Assembly: GCA_943369755.1 (NCBI GenBank)
Contig: CALROG020000009.1
Span: 45,470 to 109,469 of the forward strand
Direction: 5' to 3'
Length of the DNA stretch: 64,000 nt
DNA from: CALROG01 sp943369755
Lineage (GTDB): Bacteria > Pseudomonadota > Gammaproteobacteria > Burkholderiales > Burkholderiaceae_C
In this document: one piece after another, positions 7,925 to 16,591 of the stretch
Layout: every line of letters begins with the position of its first letter
How positions within the stretch are numbered: position 1 is the stretch's first letter
The notes under the pieces: generated by a model
Told to the model about the DNA's origin: nothing
The model's database searches: none
Seen by the model: the letters and a program-made list of their open reading frames with translations, nothing else
Position numbers and translations under genes: made by a program

Positions 7925-9793
7925 GTGTCTGCATCCAAATCGTCGCTCGCGGCGCTCACTCTCAGCGCCATCGGTGTCGTCTACGGCGACATCGGCACCA
8001 GTGTTCTGTATGCCGTCAAGGAAGTGTTTGGCTCCGGCCACGTGCCCTTCACGCATGAAAACGTCTACGGCATCCTGTCGATCTTCTTCTGGACCTTGAC
8101 GGTCATCGTCTCGCTCAAGTACGTTTTGCTGGTACTGCGGGCCGACAACAACGGAGAAGGCGGCCTGATCGCCATGCTGGCCCTGGCCTCTCAGGCCGTC
8201 AAAGACAAGCCTGAGCTGCGCAAATGGTTGCTGGCCATTGGCATCTTTGGCACCTCACTTTTTTACGGTGACGGCGTCATCACCCCGGCCATCTCGGTGC
8301 TGTCGGCGGTAGAAGGCTTGGAAGTGATCTCCCCCGCCTTCAAGACCTGGGTGATACCGCTGACCCTGGGTGTGCTGTTTTGCCTGTTTGCGGTGCAAAA
8401 GCGTGGCACCGGGGGCATTGGCAAGTTCTTCGGGCCGATCACGCTGATCTGGTTTGCCGCGATTGCGGTGCTGGGGGTGGCACAAATCGTCAAGCACCCG
8501 GAAATCCTGAGCGCCATGAGCCCGCACCATGCGCTGCGCTTCATGTTCAGCAACCCCGGCACCACCTTCATCATTCTGGGCGCTGTGGTGCTGTGCGTGA
8601 CCGGTGCCGAGGCGCTTTACGCCGACCTGGGCCACTTTGGCAAGCGCCCGATCCGCATTGCCTGGTTCAGCGTGGTCATGCCCGCGCTCACCCTCAACTA
8701 CTTTGGCCAGGGTGCGCTGCTGCTGGACGACCCGGACGCGGTAAAGAACCCGTTCTACCTGATGGCCCCAGACTGGGCGTTGATTCCACTGGTGGGGTTG
8801 GCCACCATGGCCACCGTGATCGCCTCGCAGGCCCTGATTACCGGCGCCTTCAGCGTGACCAAACAGGTGATCCAGCTAGGCTACCTGCCGCGCCTGAACA
8901 TCGAGCACACCAGCGTGCGCGACACCGGGCAAATCTATATCCCGTTTGTCAACTGGGGCCTGTTCGCGGCCATTGTGCTGGCCGTGGTGATGTTCCGCTC
9001 GTCAAGCAACCTGGCCGCGGCCTACGGCATTGCCGTGACGCTGGACATGTTGATCACCACCATCCTGACCTTCTTCGTCATCCGCTATGGCTGGAAGTAC
9101 CCGCTGGCCCTGTGCATAGCCGCCACCGGCAGCTTTTTCATCATTGACCTGGCTTTCTTTGCCTCCAACATGCTCAAGCTGTTCCACGGTGGCTGGTTCC
9201 CGCTGGTGATTGGCGGCGTCATCTTTACGCTGATGATGACCTGGAAGCAAGGCCGGGCACTGCTCAACGCCACGTTGCGCGCGGACGCAATTGACCTCAA
9301 GAGCTTTCTGGAGGCTGTATTTGTCAGCCCGCCAGCGCGGGTGGAAGGCTCCGCCGTGTTCCTGACCGCCGAGCCTGGCACGGTGCCCAACGCCTTGTTG
9401 CACAACCTCAAGCACAACAAGGTGCTGCACGAGCACAACCTGTTTGTGACGGTGCGCAACCATGAGGTGCCCTGGATTGGTCTGGACAAGCGGGTCGAAA
9501 TCGAATCGCTGGGCCACGACTGCTGGCAGGTGGTGGTGCACTATGGCTTCAAGAACGACCCCGACCTGCCCCGTGCGCTGGAGCAAATTCGTGGGCGGGG
9601 CTGCGAGCTTGAAGCCATGACCACCAGCTACTTCTTGTCGCGCGACGTGGTGGTGCCCACCATTGGCGGCGGCATGGCCCCCTGGCGCGAAAAGCTGTTT
9701 GCACAGATGCACCACAACGCCAGCGGCGCGGCGGATTTTCTGAAGCTGCCCAATAACTCGGTGGTGGAGCTGGGCAGCAAGATCGAGATCTGA
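7925..9793 (+). CDS. kup: Kup-type K+ uptake transporter
   Basis: Kup proteins are inner-membrane K+/H+ symporters used for low-affinity potassium uptake. The GTG at 7925 with AAGGGG seven bases upstream gives 622 residues, the usual length; an upstream TTG at 7898 has no comparable ribosome-binding site. The N terminus has the family signature ALTLSAIGVVYGDIGTSVLY. About 12 membrane segments fill residues 15-450, including GDGVITPAISVLSAVEGLE, and a soluble C-terminal domain follows. Confidence 0.95.
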   Translation: MSASKSSLAALTLSAIGVVYGDIGTSVLYAVKEVFGSGHVPFTHENVYGILSIFFWTLTVIVSLKYVLLVLRADNNGEGGLIAMLALASQAVKDKPELRKWLLAIGIFGTSLFYGDGVITPAISVLSAVEGLEVISPAFKTWVIPLTLGVLFCLFAVQKRGTGGIGKFFGPITLIWFAAIAVLGVAQIVKHPEILSAMSPHHALRFMFSNPGTTFIILGAVVLCVTGAEALYADLGHFGKRPIRIAWFSVVMPALTLNYFGQGALLLDDPDAVKNPFYLMAPDWALIPLVGLATMATVIASQALITGAFSVTKQVIQLGYLPRLNIEHTSVRDTGQIYIPFVNWGLFAAIVLAVVMFRSSSNLAAAYGIAVTLDMLITTILTFFVIRYGWKYPLALCIAATGSFFIIDLAFFASNMLKLFHGGWFPLVIGGVIFTLMMTWKQGRALLNATLRADAIDLKSFLEAVFVSPPARVEGSAVFLTAEPGTVPNALLHNLKHNKVLHEHNLFVTVRNHEVPWIGLDKRVEIESLGHDCWQVVVHYGFKNDPDLPRALEQIRGRGCELEAMTTSYFLSRDVVVPTIGGGMAPWREKLFAQMHHNASGAADFLKLPNNSVVELGSKIEI

Positions 9794-9801
9794 CCGCGGG
9801 C

Positions 9802-9825
9802 GACGGGGCGGGCACAATCCCCGTC
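9802..9825 (+). promoter_or_regulatory. Inverted repeat abutting the benE start codon
   Basis: GACGGGG (9802-9808) and CCCCGTC (9819-9825) form a perfect 7-bp inverted repeat that ends one base before the ATG at 9827. It could be an operator or an RNA hairpin that limits translation initiation; no clear Shine-Dalgarno sequence is otherwise visible. Confidence 0.35.
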
Positions 9826-9826
9826 C

Positions 9827-11014
9827 ATGCGTTTCTTCAAAGACCTGAGCCTGTCGGCCGCTACCGCAGGCTTTGTCGCGGTGCTGGTGGGCTTCACCAG
9901 TTCGGTGGCCATTGTGTTCCAGGCGGCACAGGCGTTCAACGCCACGCCGGAGCTCATCACCTCCTGGATGTGGGCGCTGGGCCTGGGCATGGGGCTGTGC
10001 ACGCTGGTGCCTTCGCTGGTGTTGCGCCAGCCGGTCATGGTGGCCTGGTCCACCCCCGGCGCGGCGGTGCTGGCCACGGCCGCGCTCGCGGGGGGCTTCA
10101 GCATGGCCGAGGCGGTGGGTGCCTTTTTGGTGTGCGGAGCGCTGATTACGCTGTTTGGTGTGACCGGCTGGTTTGAAAAGCTCATGAACCGCATTCCCAT
10201 GGCGATTGCCTCGGCGCTGCTGGCCGGGGTGTTGGCGCGCTTTGGCTTGCAGGCTTTTGCGGCGGCACAGACGGCGCTGCCACTGGTGCTGCTGATGCTG
10301 GCCAGCTACCTGCTGGCGCGGCGCCTTTGGCCGCGTTTCGCGGTTGTCGTTACGCTGCTGGTTGCTATCATTTTTGTAGTGGCTCGCGGAGAGATGGCGC
10401 GGGCTAGCATCACATTTGGTTTGGCAATGCCGGTTTTTACCGCCCCGGTGTTCAGCTTTGCCGCCATCACCAGCCTGGCGCTGCCGCTGTTTGTGGTGAC
10501 CATGGCGTCACAGAATCTGCCGGGGGTGGCCGCCATCCGCAGCGCGGGCTACACCATGCCGATCTCGCGGCTGATCACCATGACCGGTGTGGCCATGCTG
10601 GTGCTGGCTCCGTTTGGTGCCTTTGCGCTGTGCCTGAGCGCCATTACTGCTGCCATTTGCATGGGCCGCGAAGCCCATGAAGACCCGGCCCGGCGCTACA
10701 CCGCCGCGGTGTGCTGCGGCGCGCTGTATGTGGTGATCGGGCTGTTCGGCGGCGCGGTTACCGGCCTGTTGACCGCGTTCCCGAAGGAGCTGGTGGTGGC
10801 CATTGCCGGGCTGGCGTTGCTGGGCACCATTGGCAGTGGCCTGGCCGTCGCGCTAAAAGACGAAAACCACCGCGAGGCCGCGCTCATCACGTTTTTGGTG
10901 ACGCTTAGCGGTGTATCACTAGCCGGCGTCGGCTCGGCCTTCTGGGGTGTGGTGGCGGGCGCGATGGCGCTGTTTGTGCAACAGTACGGGCGACGCAACC
11001 CATTAAAGCCATGA
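9827..11014 (+). CDS. benE: BenE-family benzoate/H+ symporter-like membrane protein
   Basis: The 395-residue hydrophobic protein has about 12 membrane segments and matches the BenE family of aromatic-acid/proton symporters, with SSVAIVFQAAQAFNATPE, a QPVMVAWSTPGAAVLAT segment and FALCLSAITAAICMGREAHED. No benzoate catabolic genes are nearby, so the substrate is uncertain. Residues about 179-200 (VAIIFVVARGEMARASITFG) are encoded by DNA that matches the same interspersed repeat as in leuS, in frame between two membrane segments. The gene overlaps gshB by four bases. Confidence 0.88.
   Translation: MRFFKDLSLSAATAGFVAVLVGFTSSVAIVFQAAQAFNATPELITSWMWALGLGMGLCTLVPSLVLRQPVMVAWSTPGAAVLATAALAGGFSMAEAVGAFLVCGALITLFGVTGWFEKLMNRIPMAIASALLAGVLARFGLQAFAAAQTALPLVLLMLASYLLARRLWPRFAVVVTLLVAIIFVVARGEMARASITFGLAMPVFTAPVFSFAAITSLALPLFVVTMASQNLPGVAAIRSAGYTMPISRLITMTGVAMLVLAPFGAFALCLSAITAAICMGREAHEDPARRYTAAVCCGALYVVIGLFGGAVTGLLTAFPKELVVAIAGLALLGTIGSGLAVALKDENHREAALITFLVTLSGVSLAGVGSAFWGVVAGAMALFVQQYGRRNPLKP
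10361..10425 (-). repeat. Interspersed GCTAT/ATAGC repeat embedded in benE
   Basis: On the minus strand the blocks are GCCAAACC, GCTAGCCCGCGCCAT, GCGAGCCACTA, and GATAGCAAC. They are in the same order and spacing as the intergenic copies at 31.6, 32.65, 53.0 and 58.15 kb. It lies in frame within the gene. Confidence 0.7.
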
Positions 11015-11967
11015 ATATTCTCTTTGTCGCCGACCCGCTCGAATCCTTCAAGATCTACAAGGACACCACCTTTTCGATGATGCGCGAGGCGCAGCGCCGT
11101 GGCCACCGGGTTGCGGCCTGTGAGCCCCGGCACCTGGTCTGGCGCTCGGGCGACCTGGTGCGCGCCACGGTGCGCAACATAACGCTGACCGGGACCGACG
11201 ACGAGTGGTTTCGCGAAAGCAGTGAACCCGTCAAACCGCTCAATTCGTTTGACGCGGTCATCATGCGCAAAGACCCGCCGTTTGACAGCGAATACTTCTA
11301 CGCCACGCATTTGCTGGAGCAGGCCGAGCGCGAGGGGGCCCGGGTGTTCAACAAGCCGCGCACCCTGCGGGACCACCCCGAAAAGCTGGCGATCATGGAG
11401 TTCCCGCAGTACGTCAGCCCCACGCTGGTGACGCGCAGCGCCGACGAGGTACGGCGCTTTCATGCCGAGCACCAGGACATCATCCTCAAGCCGCTGGATG
11501 GCATGGGCGGCATGGGCATCTTCCGGGTCAAGGCGGATGCGCTGAACCTGGGTTCGATCATCGAGACGCTGAACAAAGACGGCGCGCAGACGCTGATGGT
11601 GCAGCGCTTTGTGCCCGAGATTGCGCAGGGCGACAAGCGCATTCTGGTGATTGGCGGCCAGCCGGCACCGTTCAGCCTGGCGCGCATTCCGCAGGGCACC
11701 GAGGTCCGCGGCAACCTGGCGGCCGGCGGCCTGGGCGTGGCGCAGCCGCTAAGCGCTGCCGACCGCGAAATTGCCCAGGCGCTGGGCCCGGTGCTGGCCG
11801 CTCGCGGCCTGCTGCTGGTGGGCATTGACGTGATCGGAGACCGCTTGACCGAGATCAACGTCACCAGCCCGACCTGCTTTCAAGAGATCACCCAGCAAAC
11901 CGGCTTTGATGTGCCGGCCATGTTTGTCGACGCGCTGGAGGCAGCCGTCAGCGCGCCTGTCCGTTAA
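11011..11967 (+). CDS. gshB: Glutathione synthetase
   Basis: GshB adds glycine to gamma-glutamylcysteine using ATP. The 318 residues have the family N terminus (MNILFVADPLESFKIYKDTT), the ATP-grasp glycine loop LDGMGGMGIFRV and the magnesium-binding C-terminal end EINVTSPTCFQEI. It completes the pathway started by gshA in the same block. Its start overlaps the benE stop (ATGA). Its 3' end overlaps the convergent amidotransferase gene by 20 bases. Confidence 0.97.
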   Translation: MNILFVADPLESFKIYKDTTFSMMREAQRRGHRVAACEPRHLVWRSGDLVRATVRNITLTGTDDEWFRESSEPVKPLNSFDAVIMRKDPPFDSEYFYATHLLEQAEREGARVFNKPRTLRDHPEKLAIMEFPQYVSPTLVTRSADEVRRFHAEHQDIILKPLDGMGGMGIFRVKADALNLGSIIETLNKDGAQTLMVQRFVPEIAQGDKRILVIGGQPAPFSLARIPQGTEVRGNLAAGGLGVAQPLSAADREIAQALGPVLAARGLLLVGIDVIGDRLTEINVTSPTCFQEITQQTGFDVPAMFVDALEAAVSAPVR

Positions 11968-12709
11968 CAAACACCCGCAGTTCCCCCGGCGCGAACTGCA
12001 CCCAGGGCTCGTTGGTGGTCAGCGGTGCCGTGACCACCACGGCCACCCGGTCTTGCGGTGTGGTGGCCTGGGCAAAGTCAATGCTCAGGTCTTCGTCGGT
12101 GAGCTGCGCGTGCGCAAACGGGTGCTGGCGCTGCACATGCCAAAGCTGGGTAGAGGCATGCGCCCACAGCGCCTGACCGTTGGACAGCAGAAAGTTGAAG
12201 CTGCCGTGTGCGGCAATGCGTGGAGCCAGTTCGCGCAACGTCAGGGTGAGCTCGTCGACACTCGGCGTGTCGGCATGCGACTTGGCCAGCTCTTGCATGA
12301 GCCAGCAAAACGCCCGCTCGCTGTCGGTGCTGCCAACGGGTTTGAAGCCCGCATGCAGCCGGGGGTAGAAATCCTTCAGGTCGCCGTTGTGGGCAAATAC
12401 CCAGTAGCGGCCCCACAGCTCGCGCACAAAGGGGTGGCAGTTTTGCAGGTTCACCGGGCCCTGGGTGGCCTTGCGGATGTGGGCAATGACGTTTTCGCTC
12501 TTGATCGGGTAGCGCCGGATCAACTCGGCCACCGGTGAGTCGCAGGCGGGCAGGTGGTCCACAAAATGGCGCAGGCCGCGGTCTTCAAAAAACGCGATAC
12601 CCCAGCCGTCAGTGTGCTGGTCTGTTTTGCCGCCGCGCTGGGCAAAGCCGGTGAAGCTGAACATCACGTCAGTGGGGGTGTTGCAGTTCATTCCCAGCAG
12701 TTGGCACAT
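11948..12709 (-). CDS. Class II glutamine amidotransferase (YafJ type)
   Basis: The 253-residue cytoplasmic protein starts MCQLLGMNCNTPTD, so after removal of methionine a cysteine is the N-terminal nucleophile of class II glutamine amidotransferases. The motifs HTDGWGIAFFED and AHNGDLKDF are typical of the stand-alone YafJ/GlxB-like family. No synthase domain is attached, so the acceptor is unknown. The gene is convergent with gshB. Confidence 0.9.
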   Translation of the reverse strand: MCQLLGMNCNTPTDVMFSFTGFAQRGGKTDQHTDGWGIAFFEDRGLRHFVDHLPACDSPVAELIRRYPIKSENVIAHIRKATQGPVNLQNCHPFVRELWGRYWVFAHNGDLKDFYPRLHAGFKPVGSTDSERAFCWLMQELAKSHADTPSVDELTLTLRELAPRIAAHGSFNFLLSNGQALWAHASTQLWHVQRQHPFAHAQLTDEDLSIDFAQATTPQDRVAVVVTAPLTTNEPWVQFAPGELRVFVNGQAR

Positions 12710-12713
12710 CAGC

Positions 12714-14192
12714 CTATTCTCCTTTTGGTACGGGCTTTTCGCGCAGTTGCCAGGCTGCCACCAGCGCCACTGCGCACAGTGCCGCCAGCATCAGAAAAGA
12801 CTCATTGAAGGCGGCCAGCCGCGCTGCACTGGTGACAGGGTTGGTGAGGGTGTCGCCATGCGCGGCAATGCGCCACTCCAGCACAATGCCGCACAGGCTC
12901 ACACCCGCCGCGCCGCCCAGCATGCGCACGAAGTTGATGGCGCTGGAGCCTTGCGGAATGAGCGCTCGGTTCAGCCCGCGCATGGCCCCCAGGTTGAGCG
13001 ACGGCAGGATGAAGCCCAACCCGATGCGCCCCAGAATCGCAAACGCCACCAGCACCCACAGCGCGGTGCCCAGGCCCACCAGCACCATCAGTGCGAAGGA
13101 CAGCGTCAGCAGGGCCAGCCCGGTGCTTACCAGCAGGTAGGTGGGCTGGCGGTCCGCCAGGCGGCCGACGAACGCGATGGTGACGGCCAGCACCAGGCCC
13201 GCTGGCAGCAAAATGGTGCCCACATGTGACGCCGACAGTTGCAGCCCCATTTGCATGTACACCGGCAACAGATAGGTGGAGCCGAACAGCGCCGTGCCGT
13301 AGATGAAGGCCACGATGCTGCCCATCGCAAACTGCCGGTGGCTGAACAGGTTCAGGTTCATCAGGGCCTCGCGCCCGGTGGCCATCAGGCGGCGCTGCCA
13401 GGTCACAAACGCCACCAGCGCCAGTGCCGCGCCGGCCAACAGCAGGCCCGCGCGCAGCGAGCCACCGCCGTGCAGCTGCACCAGGCCATTGAGCAGGCAC
13501 AGCGTACCGGCCGCGCCGAGCAGCAGGCCGCGCCAGTCCAGCGGCGCGCCGTCGCGGTTGGCGGCCACCCCGCCCGGCGATGTGACGGGCACAAACCGGT
13601 AGGCCATGTATATCGACGCCAGGCAAAACGGCACCACCATGAAGAAGATCGAGCGCCAGCCAAACAGGTCTACCAGCACACCGCCAATGCTCGGGCCAAT
13701 GGCCGGGGCCAGTACCACGCCCATGCCGAAGAAGCCGCTGGCACGGCCCTGCTCATGCGGCTCAAACGCGCGCAGGATGATGATGGCCGGAATAGGCTGA
13801 ACGATGCCGGCCGCCAGGCCCTCGGCCACGCGCGAGGCCAGCACCATTGCAAAGGTGTTTGACAGGCCGCCCACCACGCCCCCGGCCAGCAGCAGCAGCA
13901 TCGTGCCCACATAGGTTCGGCGGTAGCCGTAGCGCGCCAGCAGCCAGGGCGTGGTCAGCATGGACACGGTCATGGCCACCATGAAGCCCGAGCTGACCCA
14001 CTGCGCCCGTTCCTGCCCCAACGTGAAGTGCTGGCTCATGTCCGGAATGGCCACGTTGACGATGGTCGACGACATGATCGACGCCATGGTGCCGATCATC
14101 ACCGACAGCAGCAGCAGCCAGCGGTAGCGCGGGCCATGGCGCTGGCGCAGCGCGTCCAGCGAGGAGTGGCCCGGCGTAGAGCCCTCAGCCAT
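12714..14192 (-). CDS. MFS drug exporter, DHA2 (EmrB/QacA) family
   Basis: This inner-membrane proton antiporter of about 14 membrane segments has 492 residues if started at the ATG at 14192. The conserved motif near TM1 (MASIMSSTIVNVAIPDM) and motif C-like glycine-rich segments (GFFGMGVVLAPAIGPSIGG) identify the DHA2 family. The chosen start overlaps the stop of the upstream cysteine-rich gene. A longer reading to 14342 would lie on top of that gene and is rejected. No EmrA-like partner is present. Confidence 0.9.
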   Translation of the reverse strand: MAEGSTPGHSSLDALRQRHGPRYRWLLLLSVMIGTMASIMSSTIVNVAIPDMSQHFTLGQERAQWVSSGFMVAMTVSMLTTPWLLARYGYRRTYVGTMLLLLAGGVVGGLSNTFAMVLASRVAEGLAAGIVQPIPAIIILRAFEPHEQGRASGFFGMGVVLAPAIGPSIGGVLVDLFGWRSIFFMVVPFCLASIYMAYRFVPVTSPGGVAANRDGAPLDWRGLLLGAAGTLCLLNGLVQLHGGGSLRAGLLLAGAALALVAFVTWQRRLMATGREALMNLNLFSHRQFAMGSIVAFIYGTALFGSTYLLPVYMQMGLQLSASHVGTILLPAGLVLAVTIAFVGRLADRQPTYLLVSTGLALLTLSFALMVLVGLGTALWVLVAFAILGRIGLGFILPSLNLGAMRGLNRALIPQGSSAINFVRMLGGAAGVSLCGIVLEWRIAAHGDTLTNPVTSAARLAAFNESFLMLAALCAVALVAAWQLREKPVPKGE

Positions 14193-14406
14193 TTGCTGGG
14201 GGCGCGGCCGCTGCCGTGGCGCAACGTTGGCAGATACAGGCTTTGTCGCGTGCGGCGTCGGGCACGCGGGACAGCACTTCAGGCGCAAAGACAATTTTTG
14301 TGCACCAGCAGGGCGCTTGCGCCTGGCCAGATTCAAGCGCAAGCGCCATCGCGCAGCGGTTGGGCTCGCCGCATAGCGGGCAGCGGTTGGGATCGGGGAC
14401 AGGCAT
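14185..14406 (-). CDS. Cysteine-rich CWC family small protein
   Basis: This 73-residue protein has the pattern of the cysteine-rich CWC family: CPLCGEPNRC near the N terminus, CWC in the middle, and a distal CICQRC pair. The eight cysteines suggest zinc binding. Its function is unknown. Its stop overlaps the MFS exporter start, so the two genes are probably co-translated. Confidence 0.78.
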   Translation of the reverse strand: MPVPDPNRCPLCGEPNRCAMALALESGQAQAPCWCTKIVFAPEVLSRVPDAARDKACICQRCATAAAAPPANG

Positions 14407-14495
14407 TCAGGGCAGTGTAGCGCCGCATCAGGGTCTGAACGGGTGTGCGCCCGGTTGCGCTGGTGCCATCATTGCCCAAAAACAAGGAGACATTC

Positions 14496-15134
14496 ATGTT
14501 GCGCTTTGACCGCTATGCCCCGCGCCGCGCATGTTTGTGGCTGATGGTCGCCTTGGCCTGCGGCCCGACCCTGGCCCTGGCCCAGAGCGAAAGCAAAACC
14601 TGTGCAATGGTGCTGATGCATGACGCTGGCAGCAGCCCCGCCGCAGTTGCCGCTTTTGCCCGCAAGCTGCAGGCGACCTGTGCATCCAAAAACGTGGAAA
14701 TGCCCTGGTCGCAGCGGCGCAACAACGACAAGGACCTGGCCGGGGCCTGGCAAGAAATCAACCGCCATATCAAAGGCCTGCGCGACCAGGGCTTCACCCG
14801 GGTGCTGTTGGGCGGCTACGGGTTTGGTGCCAACGCCGCGCTGGCCTATTCGGGCGCGGTGGGGCAGGCCGATGGCGTCATAGCGCTGGCCCCCGAGGCC
14901 CGTGCCGCCGGCCCGGGCGATTTGCCGGCCACCGCTGCGCGCATGGCGCAGCATGTGCCGTCGCTGTGGGTCATCGGCACCGATGACCCGTTGCACGAGC
15001 GCGGCGAGGGCTTCGCCTACACCCGGGTACCGCCACATCCGTTGAGCCGGTATGCCACCGTCAAGGCCGACCGCAAGGGCACGCCCGATGCAGCCGTGAA
15101 AACGGTAACCGAGTGGATCAAGAGCCTGGAGTAG
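14496..15134 (+). CDS. Secreted alpha/beta-hydrolase-like protein without nucleophile serine
   Basis: The 212-residue product has an N-terminal signal peptide (LWLMVALACGPTLALAQ) and an alpha/beta-hydrolase-like layout: an MLMHDAG strand-loop, then VLLGGYGFGANAALAY where a nucleophile elbow is expected. That elbow reads G-Y-G-F-G, so the serine of GxSxG is replaced by glycine. A late TDDP and a PPHP histidine are present. AGGAG lies 7 bases before the ATG. Catalysis by the usual mechanism is therefore doubtful; a binding or structural role is possible. Its 3' end is partly repeated at 17.12 kb. Confidence 0.7.
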   Translation: MLRFDRYAPRRACLWLMVALACGPTLALAQSESKTCAMVLMHDAGSSPAAVAAFARKLQATCASKNVEMPWSQRRNNDKDLAGAWQEINRHIKGLRDQGFTRVLLGGYGFGANAALAYSGAVGQADGVIALAPEARAAGPGDLPATAARMAQHVPSLWVIGTDDPLHERGEGFAYTRVPPHPLSRYATVKADRKGTPDAAVKTVTEWIKSLE

Positions 15135-15162
15135 CGCGTTTCAGGCAAAAATGGTCTGTAGC
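15096..15162 (+). repeat. Left copy of a diverged direct repeat (hydrolase 3' end)
   Basis: The last codons of the hydrolase gene (VKTVTEWIKSLE) and the bases after its stop up to CTGTAGCC recur in diverged form at 17123-17192. The two copies bracket the PilU-like and cyclic-nucleotide-fold genes. Confidence 0.55.
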
Positions 15163-15258
15163 CTTCGGCTGCACAAGGCTAAGTTTGGGTCAGTCGGCAA
15201 AATTGCCATCGCACCTTCAGGCCCGCCAGCGACCAGCGATGTTCGACCAGGAGAAAAC

Positions 15259-16563
15259 ATGGAACAACAGGAGAGGCAGCAAATTCAAGCCGTCGTGCAC
15301 AAGATGCTCGGCGCCATGGTCCAGTTGAAGGGGTCGGACCTGTTCCTGACGGCCGGCTTCCCGCCCGCCATCAAGCTCAACGGGAAACTGACCAAGCTCA
15401 ACGAGACGGTGCTGACGGCGGACCAGACGGGCAAGATGGCGCGCGCGATCGCGTCCGAGAAGCAGTGGCAGGGGTACATCGATACCAAGGGCCAGAACTT
15501 CGCGATATCGGTGGAGGGCCTTGGCCGTTTCCGCATCAATATCTTCACCCAGCAGCAACGCTGCGGGATGGTGATCCGAGTCATCACCACCGAAATTCCG
15601 GATTTCGACAAGATGAATCTGCCGCCTGTCCTGAAGACGGTTGTGCAGGAAAAGCGTGGGCTGGTTCTGCTGGTGGGCGGCACCGGGTCGGGCAAGTCGA
15701 CCACACTGGCTGCGATGCTGGGGGTGCGCAACCGGGAGACGCACGGCCACATCATCACGATCGAGGACCCGGTCGAATACGTCCATCCACACGGCAACTG
15801 CATCGTCACACACCGTGAAGTCGGCATCGACACGGTGGGCTGGTTCGACGCGCTCAAGGACACGCTGCGCCAGGCACCCGACGTGATCCTGATCGGCGAA
15901 ATCCGCGATCACGAAACCATGGAGTACGCGCTCAACTTCGCCGAGACCGGCCACCTGTGTATGGCTACGCTGCACGCGAACAGCGCCAACCAGGCCATCG
16001 ACCGCATTGTCAATTTCTTCCCGATCGAAAAGCACGAGCAGGTGCGCAACGACCTGGCGCTGAACATGCGCGCCATCATCTCGCAGCGGCTGGTACGCAA
16101 GACTTCGGGTGGGCGTGCCGCCGCCATTGAAATCCTGCTGAGCACTTCGACCTCGCGCGACGCGATCGCCAAGGGAGAAATCGGCCAACTCAAGGAGATC
16201 ATGAAGAAATCGGTCGAACTGGGCATGAAGACCTTTGACCAGTGCCTGTACGAGCTGTACGACGCAGGCGACATTTCGCTGCAGGAAGTGCAGGTCAATT
16301 CGGACGCCAAGAGTGAATTGATGTTGCGGCTCAAGCTCAATAGCAAACGCTTCATTCGCGAAGAATTGCCTGGCGGTGGAGGCGGCGACACGGGGGGGCT
16401 GTCGCTGCAAGTCGAGCCAGAACCCGAAGAGGAAGAGCTCCCGGGTCAGCTGAAGGTGATATTGCCGCCGAGGCAGCCGGCGGCACCCCCGCTCGCCGCC
16501 AGGCCGCCATCAATGGAGCTGTCGCTGGAAGACAAGCCCGCGCCCCCGCCGCCCAAGGCCTGA
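15259..16563 (+). CDS. PilU-like twitching-motility ATPase with proline-rich tail
   Basis: This hexameric cytoplasmic ATPase drives type IV pilus retraction. The ATG at 15259 has AGGAG upstream and gives 434 residues. SDLFLTAGFPPAIKLNGKL in the N-terminal domain resembles PilU more than PilT. Walker A is GGTGSGKSTT, the Asp box is ITIEDPVEYVHPH, Walker B is VILIGEIRDHETM, and the His box is GHLCMATLHANSANQAIDR. Beyond about residue 375 a tail rich in glycine, glutamate and proline (ending KPAPPPPKA) is unusual for PilU. The only pilus genes in the window are 37-41 kb away, and the gene is coupled to a cyclic-nucleotide-fold protein. Confidence 0.88.
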   Translation: MEQQERQQIQAVVHKMLGAMVQLKGSDLFLTAGFPPAIKLNGKLTKLNETVLTADQTGKMARAIASEKQWQGYIDTKGQNFAISVEGLGRFRINIFTQQQRCGMVIRVITTEIPDFDKMNLPPVLKTVVQEKRGLVLLVGGTGSGKSTTLAAMLGVRNRETHGHIITIEDPVEYVHPHGNCIVTHREVGIDTVGWFDALKDTLRQAPDVILIGEIRDHETMEYALNFAETGHLCMATLHANSANQAIDRIVNFFPIEKHEQVRNDLALNMRAIISQRLVRKTSGGRAAAIEILLSTSTSRDAIAKGEIGQLKEIMKKSVELGMKTFDQCLYELYDAGDISLQEVQVNSDAKSELMLRLKLNSKRFIREELPGGGGGDTGGLSLQVEPEPEEEELPGQLKVILPPRQPAAPPLAARPPSMELSLEDKPAPPPPKA

Positions 16564-16591
16564 CGTATTGCGCGACACCAGAGGAGGATGC

